The notes beneath the pieces were generated by a model. That model was not told the DNA's origin. It did not search any database and was given only the letters and a program-made list of their open reading frames with translations. From Comamonadaceae bacterium (GTDB taxonomy: Bacteria; Pseudomonadota; Gammaproteobacteria; Burkholderiales; Burkholderiaceae), in the NCBI GenBank assembly GCA_947374535.1, contig CANCCJ010000079.1, positions 1-11,921 of the forward strand: a stretch of 11,921 bases of DNA, in the 5' to 3' direction. The translations under genes and the position numbers were made by a program. Of the stretch, positions 1 through 5,693 are shown piece by piece. Every line of letters starts with the position of its first letter. Position 1 is the stretch's first letter.

Positions 1-276
1 AACCGTCCAGAGACGGTCAAGCATCTCGGGGGGCAATCGCCACGCGATTTCTTGTCACATTTTTACTATGACACCTGTGTGTACGATCCGCGTGTCCTTC
101 AAGTGTTGATTGCGCTGGTCGGTACTGACCGCTTGGTGATGGGAAGTGACTATCCCGTCGGAGAAAAAAGTCCAGTCCAATGGTTGCAGCAAGCCGGCTT
201 GCAAGGGGATGCGTTAAAAGCTGTTGCAGGTGGCAATGCCGCAAAGTTGTTACACATCACTACCCCCAACACTTGA
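1..276 (+). CDS. Amidohydrolase family 2 (ACMSD-like), C-terminal fragment
   Basis: The reading frame is open from the first base of the window to a TGA at 274-276, giving 91 residues of a protein whose start lies upstream. The fragment has the closing part of the amidohydrolase-2 barrel: a FYYDTCVYDP segment (fragment residues 21-30), then a hydrophobic strand ending in VMGSDYP (46-52), whose Asp is the usual metal-site/catalytic aspartate of this family. The GSDYP plus a following GE resembles alpha-amino-beta-carboxymuconate-semialdehyde decarboxylase (ACMSD) and related decarboxylases/hydrolases acting on carboxylated aromatic or ring-cleavage products. The fragment ends with a short helix (GGNAAKLL, 78-84), typical of the family. 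The substrate cannot be called from this part. The gene converges on the next one with only 2 bases between stop codons. Family assignment is good; exact function is unknown. Confidence 0.8.
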   Translation, partial: NRPETVKHLGGQSPRDFLSHFYYDTCVYDPRVLQVLIALVGTDRLVMGSDYPVGEKSPVQWLQQAGLQGDALKAVAGGNAAKLLHITTPNT

Positions 277-278
277 GC

Positions 279-1685
279 TTAGTGAATCGCACCCAACGCC
301 AACTGCAAAGCCAGTTGGTTATGCCGCTCAATCAACGGCCCCATGTGCACCGTTGCAATTTCACCCTGACGCACCACCACTCGGCCGTTTACGACGACGT
401 AGTCGGCGTTGTCGCTGGCGCATAGCAGCAACGCACCCACGGGGTCGTGCACCGCGCCGCCGGCCATGCTAAGGGTGTCGGTGCGGAACATCGCGATGTC
501 CGCGCAATAGCCCTCTTTGATTTGCCCCAGCTCGTGGGCGCGGCCCAGCACTTGGGCCCCGCCGCGTGTGGCGAGGCGCAAGGCGTCGCGGGGTGTCATC
601 TCAGCGGGGCCGTGGTCGCAACCGAAGTCATCAAGCGCGCGGCCCACGCGGGCCAGCAGCATGGCTTGACGTGCTTCGTTCAGCAAGTGCGCGGCGTCGT
701 TGCTGGCGCTGCCGTCAACACCCAAACCAATGGGCACACCGGCGTCCAACATTTTGCGCAAGGGCAAGATGCCGCTGGCCAAGCGCATGTTGCTGCACGG
801 GCAGTGTGCAATGCCCGTGCGAGTTTTGGCAAATAGGTAGGTGCCTTCATCGTCCAGCTTCACGCAGTGGGCGTGCCACACGTCGTCGCCTACCCAGCCC
901 AAGTCCTCCGCGTATTGCGCAGGGGTGCAGTTGAATTTCTCTTGGGTGTATGCAATGTCGTGGTCGTTCTCGGCCAAGTGCGTGTGCAGGCGCACCTTGT
1001 GTGCGCGGGCCAGTTTGGCGGCTTCGCGCATGAGGTCTTGGCTCACGCTGAAGGGCGAGCAGGGGGCCACGGCCACATGCGTCATCGCGCCATAGTTGGC
1101 GTCGTGGTAGGTCTCGATCAGGCGTTGGGTTTCTTTGAGGATGAAGGCTTCTTTTTCCACCACGCGATCGGGTGGCAGGCCGCCTTGGCTTTCGCCCACG
1201 CTCATGCTGCCGCGTGTGGCGGTAAAGCGCATGCCAATGGTGTGCGCAGCTTCAATGCTGTCGTCCAGTCGCACGCCGTTGGGGTAGATGTACAGGTGGT
1301 CGCTGCTGGTGGTGCAGCCGCTCAGCAGCAGCTCTGCCATGGCCACTTGGTTAGACACCAACACCATCTCGGGCGTGAGGCCCGCCCAAATGGGGTAGAG
1401 CCCTTTAAGCCAGCTAAATAGTTCGGCGTTTTGCACCTGCGGCACCGCACGGGTCAAGCTTTGCACCATGTGGTGATGCGTGTTGATCAGGCCGGGCACC
1501 ACCACATGGCGTCGGGCGTCAATCACCTCGTCCGCTTGCTTCAGCAGCTCGTCGATGTTTTCGTCGGCGGGAATGATGCGTTCAATGCGGCCATCACGCA
1601 GCAGCAGTGAGGCGTTGTTGAGTTCGGTGTTGGCATCGTCTTGCGTGGCGATGCAGCGGGCACGGTGGATGAGCAAGGTCGTCAT
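279..1685 (-). CDS. 8-oxoguanine deaminase (amidohydrolase, cytosine deaminase-like superfamily)
   Basis: This 468-residue cytosolic metal-dependent deaminase probably hydrolyses 8-oxoguanine to urate and ammonia, feeding an oxidised purine into urate catabolism. The amidohydrolase metal site is complete: NTHHH at 68-72 (H70 and H72), HTHLAEN at 234-240 (H236, E239), HAHC at 271-274 (H273) and the closing Asp in GVDGSASND (D324). The segments ELFSWLKGLYPIW (88-100), DHLYIYPNG (129-137) and CSPFSVS (209-215) resemble 8-oxoguanine deaminases of the Pseudomonas PA0142 type more than guanine deaminase or TrzN/AtzB chlorohydrolases. Length is normal for the family. The start is an ATG (complement of 1683-1685) without a strong Shine-Dalgarno sequence. 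It is divergent from the tartrate dehydrogenase gene and shares a 106-base intergenic region with it. A nucleoside/purine importer lies 4 kb away, which fits the call. Other possibilities are related aminopurine or triazine deaminases. Confidence 0.85.
   Translation of the reverse strand: MTTLLIHRARCIATQDDANTELNNASLLLRDGRIERIIPADENIDELLKQADEVIDARRHVVVPGLINTHHHMVQSLTRAVPQVQNAELFSWLKGLYPIWAGLTPEMVLVSNQVAMAELLLSGCTTSSDHLYIYPNGVRLDDSIEAAHTIGMRFTATRGSMSVGESQGGLPPDRVVEKEAFILKETQRLIETYHDANYGAMTHVAVAPCSPFSVSQDLMREAAKLARAHKVRLHTHLAENDHDIAYTQEKFNCTPAQYAEDLGWVGDDVWHAHCVKLDDEGTYLFAKTRTGIAHCPCSNMRLASGILPLRKMLDAGVPIGLGVDGSASNDAAHLLNEARQAMLLARVGRALDDFGCDHGPAEMTPRDALRLATRGGAQVLGRAHELGQIKEGYCADIAMFRTDTLSMAGGAVHDPVGALLLCASDNADYVVVNGRVVVRQGEIATVHMGPLIERHNQLALQLALGAIH
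299..318. other. Perfect 7-bp stem-loop at the end of the deaminase gene
   Basis: Arms CCAACTG (299-305) and CAGTTGG (312-318) are perfect complements around a 6-base loop. They lie in the last codons of the minus-strand deaminase, about 20 bases from the converging stop codons. No T-run follows on either strand, so it is not a canonical intrinsic terminator. It could still act as a 3'-end or transcription-collision structure. Confidence 0.4.
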
Positions 1686-1713
1686 AGAGCAAAAGGTGTG
1701 TAGGGACTGTCGC

Positions 1714-1760
1714 CACTTTAACTCTATGGGCTTGTGTCTTTGGACGAAACGCTTAAAGTG
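1714..1760. promoter_or_regulatory. Perfect inverted repeat in divergent intergenic region (candidate operator)
   Basis: CACTTTAA (1714-1721) and TTAAAGTG (1753-1760) are exact reverse complements separated by 31 bases. They sit in the 106-base region between the divergently transcribed 8-oxoguanine deaminase and tartrate dehydrogenase genes. The position, symmetry and AT-containing half-sites suit a dimeric regulator (for example LysR- or GntR-type) controlling one or both genes. No convincing -35/-10 pair was identified and no regulator gene is in the window, so the function is inferred. Confidence 0.4.
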
Positions 1761-1791
1761 ACTCGAAATTTATTCAAATGAGAGAGAGCCC

Positions 1792-2856
1792 ATGAAGACC
1801 TACAAAATCGCGTGCATTCCTGGCGACGGCATTGGCAAAGAAGTCATTCCTGCTGGGCAGCAAGTGCTGCACGCTTTGGCCTTAGCTAGCAAAGATTTCA
1901 AATTTGAATTCACCAGCTTTGGCTGGGGTGGCGACTGGTACCGCACCCACGGCGAGATGATGCCCAAAGACGGCCTCGATGCGTTGCGCCACATGGATGC
2001 CATCTTGTTTGGCTCGGCGGGTGACCCACATATTCCAGACCACATCACGCTTTGGGGGTTACGTCTGAAAATTTGCCAAGGCTTTGACCAATACGCCAAC
2101 GTGCGACCCACACGCATCTTGCCCGGCATTGACGCACCGCTGAAGCGCTGCACGCCCAAAGACCTCGACTGGGTCATCGTGCGCGAAAACTCAGAGGGCG
2201 AGTACTCTGGCGTTGGGGGGCGAGCCCATCAAGGTCACCCCATTGAAGTGGCTACGGATGTCTCCATGATGACCCGTGCGGGCGTGGAGCGCATCATGCG
2301 TTACGCCTTCAAGCTCGCCCAATCGCGTCCGCGCAAACTGTTGACCGTGGTCACCAAGTCCAATGCCCAACGTCATGCCATGGTGATGTGGGACGAGATA
2401 GCTGTAGAGATCAGCAAAGAGTTCCCAGATGTGAAGTGGGACAAAGAGCTGGTCGACGCGGCCACCGCCCGTATGGTCAACCGCCCCGCAACTTTGGACA
2501 CCCTCGTGGCAACCAATTTGCACGCCGACATTTTGAGTGACTTGGCTGCTGCACTGGCGGGCAGCTTAGGGATCGCGCCCACGGGCAACATCGACCCCGA
2601 ACGCCGCTACCCCAGCATGTTCGAGCCCATCCATGGTTCAGCCTTTGACATCATGGGCAAAGGGCTGGCAAACCCTGTAGGCACTTTCTGGAGTTGTGTG
2701 ATGCTGCTAGAGCATTTGGGCGAGTACGCCGCTGCACAAAAACTGATGCATGCCATCGAGCAAGTCACGGCCAACTCTGCCTTGCACACCGGCGACTTAG
2801 GCGGCAAAGCCACCACCGAGCAAGTGACAAAGGCGGTCTGCGCCTTGATGGCTTAA
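1792..2856 (+). CDS. ttuC: Tartrate dehydrogenase / D-malate dehydrogenase (decarboxylating), TtuC/DmlA type
   Basis: This is a 354-residue, cytosolic, NAD-dependent beta-decarboxylating dehydrogenase of the isocitrate/isopropylmalate dehydrogenase superfamily. Enzymes of this type oxidise L-tartrate, convert meso-tartrate to D-glycerate and decarboxylate D-malate to pyruvate. Visible landmarks are GDGIG (11-15), the tartrate-dehydrogenase-like GDPHIPDHITLWGLRL (77-92), RENSEGEY (131-138), the active-site lysine in TVVTKSN (K189), and metal-binding aspartates D222, D246 and D250, the last two in NLHADILSD (242-250). The C-terminal HGSAFDIMGKG (281-291) belongs to the nucleotide-binding region. 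The ITLWGLRL and NVRP (103-106) segments point to the tartrate/malate branch rather than LeuB. The ATG is preceded by a purine-rich GAGAGAG at about 1780-1788. A Bug binding protein follows 23 bases after the stop and a glycerate kinase after that, consistent with a tartrate/glycerate operon. Substrate preference among tartrate and D-malate is not decidable here. Confidence 0.88.
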   Translation: MKTYKIACIPGDGIGKEVIPAGQQVLHALALASKDFKFEFTSFGWGGDWYRTHGEMMPKDGLDALRHMDAILFGSAGDPHIPDHITLWGLRLKICQGFDQYANVRPTRILPGIDAPLKRCTPKDLDWVIVRENSEGEYSGVGGRAHQGHPIEVATDVSMMTRAGVERIMRYAFKLAQSRPRKLLTVVTKSNAQRHAMVMWDEIAVEISKEFPDVKWDKELVDAATARMVNRPATLDTLVATNLHADILSDLAAALAGSLGIAPTGNIDPERRYPSMFEPIHGSAFDIMGKGLANPVGTFWSCVMLLEHLGEYAAAQKLMHAIEQVTANSALHTGDLGGKATTEQVTKAVCALMA

Positions 2857-2865
2857 CCCAATAAA

Positions 2866-2872
2866 AAGGAGA
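2866..2872 (+). promoter_or_regulatory. Strong ribosome binding site for the Bug protein gene
   Basis: AAGGAGA lies 7 bases before the ATG at 2880, near-optimal spacing. It is much stronger than the site of the glycerate kinase downstream, as expected for an abundant periplasmic binding protein. Confidence 0.75.
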
Positions 2873-2879
2873 CAACACC

Positions 2880-3839
2880 ATGCGTTTCAATTGGCCTTTC
2901 AAAGTTCTTGCTGCAGCGTCCGCATTGCTCACTGCGGCCGCTTTCGCCCAACCTTGCCCTGATAAAAATGTGCAGTACTGGCAGGCGTTTCCGCCTGGCG
3001 GCGAGTCAGACTTGTCGGCCCGTCACCAGCAAGCGGTGTTGAAAAAGAAATGCGCAACCATTGATACCGTGGTGCAGTACAAAGCCGGTGCGGGTGGCGC
3101 CCTAATGTGGACACAAATGAACAGCTTGCCCGCCGATGGCGTGAACGTGGTGGGCATTAATCTGCCGCACATCGTGTTCCAGCCTATTGAAGGCCAAGTG
3201 CAATACAAAACGGCAGACGTCACGCCCGTGTATTGGTTTCACTACACGCCTGATATCTTGGTCGTGCCTGTCGCCAGTCCCATTAAAAACTTTGCCGAAT
3301 TTTTGGCCGCAGTCAAAAAAGATCCAGGCAAGTTGTCACTCGGTGGTTCGGGGCTTAACTCAGCCAACCACGCCGCGCATGAGCGTTTGAATGCAGCCTT
3401 CAACGTCAAGACGATTTACATCCCCTTCAAAGGCACGGGCGATATGACGACCGCGGTGTTGGGCAGTCAAGTCGATGGCGCGATCACCTACACACCCTTT
3501 GCGATCACCAACAAGGCGCGCGTACGCCCGTTGGCCGTGGCAATGGAGCAGCGCCATCCACTCATGCCCGATGTGCCCACGTTCAAAGAGTTGGGCGTGA
3601 ATTGGGTGGACGGCGCTTACCGAGGCATTGGCGTACCAAAGTCCAGCACGCCTGAGCAACGTAAACGTTTGTCTGAGCTGTGGACCAATTTGAACAACGA
3701 TCCCGAAATGAAAGAGCTCGCTGCCAAAAACGGTTTTGAATTGATCAACATCGGGGTGGACCAAATGGATGCTTTCATGAAAGAACGCACCCAGATTTAC
3801 ACCGAAGGCGCTGCACGTTTGGGCTTAGGCAAAAAGTGA
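2880..3839 (+). CDS. Bug-family (TctC-like) tripartite tricarboxylate transporter substrate-binding protein
   Basis: This 319-residue periplasmic binding protein is probably specific for a small carboxylate. The signal peptide covers residues 1-23 (positive N-terminus, Ala/Leu-rich core, AFA cleavage site before QP). Bug hallmarks are FPPGGESDLSAR (37-48), the KAGAGGALMW loop (68-77), IPFKGTG (181-187) and MPDVPTFKELG (229-239). Two cysteines, C26 and C58, remain in the mature protein and could form a disulphide in the periplasm. The gene lies between a tartrate/malate dehydrogenase and a glycerate kinase, so tartrate, malate or glycerate is a reasonable ligand guess. No TctA/TctB membrane subunits lie nearby; this is common for Bug proteins, which are greatly expanded in Burkholderiales and may share membrane partners or serve as sensors. 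The family call is firm; the ligand is inference. Confidence 0.93.
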   Translation: MRFNWPFKVLAAASALLTAAAFAQPCPDKNVQYWQAFPPGGESDLSARHQQAVLKKKCATIDTVVQYKAGAGGALMWTQMNSLPADGVNVVGINLPHIVFQPIEGQVQYKTADVTPVYWFHYTPDILVVPVASPIKNFAEFLAAVKKDPGKLSLGGSGLNSANHAAHERLNAAFNVKTIYIPFKGTGDMTTAVLGSQVDGAITYTPFAITNKARVRPLAVAMEQRHPLMPDVPTFKELGVNWVDGAYRGIGVPKSSTPEQRKRLSELWTNLNNDPEMKELAAKNGFELINIGVDQMDAFMKERTQIYTEGAARLGLGKK

Positions 3840-3863
3840 GCTAGTGCGGCTACGATTGTTCAT

Positions 3864-5171
3864 ATGAGTAGTCCACACACCGATCCCCAATCTTTCCTAC
3901 GCCAGCTCTACGATGCGGCTGTCCATCGTGCTTTGCCTTTGCACAACACCGCCGCCTATTTACCCCCACCACCCAAAGGCCGTACCGTGGTGCTCGGTGC
4001 AGGCAAAGCCGGTGGCGCGATGGCGCAAGCGGTCGAGGCGCTGTGGCCTGCTGACAAGCCGTTGTCAGGCCTCGTGGTCACGCGCTACCACCACACACCA
4101 CAACGCCCTGTGGGTTTGCCCGAGCGTATTGAGGTGGTCGAGGCCTCGCACCCCGTGCCTGATGCGGCAGGCCTAGCGGCTGCCGAGCGTATCTTGCAAC
4201 TGACCCAAGGCTTGACGGCAGACGATTTGGTGTTGTTCTTGATTTCTGGCGGTGGCTCGGCTTTGCTTACACTGCCTGCCGATGGCCTGAACTTGGAAGA
4301 CAAGCAGCGCATCAACCGCGATTTGCTCAAAAGCGGCGCAGGCATTGGTGAAATGAACTGTGTGCGCAAGCACCTTTCGCGCATCAAAGGTGGCCGCTTG
4401 GCGGCCGCTTGCGGCCCTGCACAAGTTGTTACGCTCACCATCAGTGATGTGCCGGGCGATGACCCTTCGGTCATTGCCAGCGGCCCTACCGTGCCTGACA
4501 TCACGACCTGTGCCGATGCATGGGCCATTTTGCAACGCTACAAAATACAAGTACCCGCTGCCATTGAAGCCGCGCTGAAAGCGGGTGAATTCGAAACGCC
4601 CAAGCCCAGTGCCGAGTGGGCCAAGCAGCCCGTGCGCTTGATCGCGACACCCCAACAGTCGCTCGAAGCCGCTGCCGAAGTGGCGCGCGCCGCAGGCCTG
4701 AACGCTTATGTGCTGAGCGATGAGCTGGAAGGTGAATCGCGCGAGGTGGGCAAGGTGCACGCCGCACTGGCACGCGCAGCCGCGCACGGCAAAGGACCTT
4801 TCCAAAAGCCTTGTGTCATTCTGAGTGGTGGCGAAACCACGGTGACCATTCGACCCCAAGCCGCAGGCACGCCCAAAGGACGTGGTGGTCGTGCTGGTGA
4901 GTTTTGCTTAGGTTTGGCGATTGCCTTGCAAGCCCAGTCGAACGTGTGGGCTCTCGCTGCCGACACGGATGGGATTGACGGCATCGAAGACAACGCAGGT
5001 GCCCTTGTCACCCCCGATACCTTGGCCCGTGCGCTGGCGCAAGGTGTCAAAGCGATCGATTGTCTAGACCGCAACGACGCCTACAGTTTCTTTCATGCGG
5101 TCGACGATTTGGTGGTGACCGGCCCTACGCACACCAACGTCAACGATTTCCGCGCGATCTTGGTGCTCTAA
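3864..5171 (+). CDS. ttuD: Glycerate 2-kinase (MOFRL family; TtuD, older name hydroxypyruvate reductase)
   Basis: This 435-residue cytosolic enzyme most likely phosphorylates D-glycerate to 2-phosphoglycerate. The N-terminal DUF4147 domain shows VLGAGKAG (43-50), SGGGSALL (128-135), NCVRKHLSRIKGGRLA (165-180) and ISDVPGDDPSVIASGPT (193-209). The C-terminal MOFRL domain has LSGGETTVTI (320-329), GGRAGEF (341-347), ADTDGIDG (366-373) and THTNVND near the end (422-428). The Gly-Gly-Arg motif is often GGRNQE in relatives, so GGRAGEF is a local variant. Length is usual for TtuD. The gene starts 24 bases after the Bug gene; no Shine-Dalgarno is visible before the ATG, and TACGAT at 3851-3856 could place a transcript start at or next to the start codon. 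It would complete a route from meso-tartrate through D-glycerate to glycolysis. Old hydroxypyruvate reductase annotations for this family are common and probably wrong in most cases. Confidence 0.92.
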   Translation: MSSPHTDPQSFLRQLYDAAVHRALPLHNTAAYLPPPPKGRTVVLGAGKAGGAMAQAVEALWPADKPLSGLVVTRYHHTPQRPVGLPERIEVVEASHPVPDAAGLAAAERILQLTQGLTADDLVLFLISGGGSALLTLPADGLNLEDKQRINRDLLKSGAGIGEMNCVRKHLSRIKGGRLAAACGPAQVVTLTISDVPGDDPSVIASGPTVPDITTCADAWAILQRYKIQVPAAIEAALKAGEFETPKPSAEWAKQPVRLIATPQQSLEAAAEVARAAGLNAYVLSDELEGESREVGKVHAALARAAAHGKGPFQKPCVILSGGETTVTIRPQAAGTPKGRGGRAGEFCLGLAIALQAQSNVWALAADTDGIDGIEDNAGALVTPDTLARALAQGVKAIDCLDRNDAYSFFHAVDDLVVTGPTHTNVNDFRAILVL

Positions 5172-5175
5172 GGCT

Positions 5176-5604
5176 TCATTCGCACAAGCTGCGAATCGAG
5201 GGGGGAATGGCGACAGCGCGAATGCCAGGCTGCGGGTCCCCCACGGCAGCACGGTGGGCCGCGAAGATGCGCACTTCTTCGCATTCCATGATGAGGTCAT
5301 CCCCACGGCGAATTTTGTAGTTCGTCACAAAGCTTTTGGTACGCCACTCGGTGATGGTGGTGTGCACTTCCAGTGAATCTCCGTAGCTGGCCGTGTTCAC
5401 GAAGCGAGCGTGCGTGTCGACAATAGGCGTGCCCAAGACCCCGATGGTTCTTTCAGTTTCATACCAAGGTGGCACGCCACATTGGGTGAAGAAGTGGCGC
5501 GAAGCCGCATCAATCCAGCGGAAGTAGTTGGGGAACCAAACAATGCGTGCGGGGTCGCAGTCGCCAAACTCGACCTTGAAGGAATAAATGACGGTTTTGC
5601 TCAT
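5176..5604 (-). CDS. Acyl-CoA thioesterase, 4-hydroxybenzoyl-CoA thioesterase-like hotdog protein
   Basis: This 142-residue single-domain hotdog enzyme would hydrolyse an acyl- or aroyl-CoA thioester in the cytoplasm. Residues 12-35 contain EFGDCDPARIVWFPNYFRW, closely matching the active-site helix of the Pseudomonas 4-hydroxybenzoyl-CoA thioesterase, with Asp17 at the position of its catalytic aspartate. The downstream segments CGVPPWYET (42-50), GTPIVDTHARFV (58-69), TASYGDSL (71-78) and EWRTKSFV (86-93) also follow that enzyme, as I recall it, more closely than the YbgC type. Length is full. It converges on the glycerate kinase with a 4-base gap and diverges from the ABC operon. No dehalogenase, CoA ligase or ring-cleavage gene is nearby, so the physiological substrate is open; 4-hydroxybenzoyl-CoA or a related aryl-CoA is the best guess. 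Confidence 0.88.
   Translation of the reverse strand: MSKTVIYSFKVEFGDCDPARIVWFPNYFRWIDAASRHFFTQCGVPPWYETERTIGVLGTPIVDTHARFVNTASYGDSLEVHTTITEWRTKSFVTNYKIRRGDDLIMECEEVRIFAAHRAAVGDPQPGIRAVAIPPSIRSLCE
5178..5196. other. Perfect 7-bp stem-loop at convergent gene ends
   Basis: ATTCGCA (5178-5184) and TGCGAAT (5190-5196) pair perfectly around a 5-base loop. They lie immediately after the glycerate kinase stop and inside the last codons of the opposing thioesterase gene. No T-tract follows in either direction, so it is not a standard intrinsic terminator. Confidence 0.4.
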
Positions 5605-5651
5605 GCTTCAATTATCAGGCACGGTGCTTGCAAGAAGTCGTACAGCCGATG

Positions 5652-5666
5652 CTGCTAACCTAGCAG
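5652..5666. promoter_or_regulatory. 15-base palindrome upstream of the ABC transporter operon (candidate operator)
   Basis: CTGCTA (5652-5657) and TAGCAG (5661-5666) form a perfect inverted repeat with a 3-base centre. It lies in the 89-base region between the divergent thioesterase and ABC ATPase genes, 27 bases before the ATPase ATG. Just downstream, TAAAAT (5681-5686) is one base from the -10 consensus. The palindrome would fall in or near the -35 region of such a promoter, a typical repressor or activator position. The role is inferred. Confidence 0.4.
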
Positions 5667-5693
5667 TCTCTGTGCGTAACTAAAATTTTTACG

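Noticed and set aside
867..1421. Open plus-strand frame of 184 codons opposite the 8-oxoguanine deaminase gene
   Set aside because: Low-complexity His/Val/Ala/Gly-rich translation with no recognisable motif. It mirrors the codon pattern of a clearly real gene on the other strand.
4173..4859. Open minus-strand frame of 228 codons within the glycerate kinase gene
   Set aside because: No motif or ribosome site, and it lies entirely opposite a gene with strong family motifs, so it is a shadow frame.
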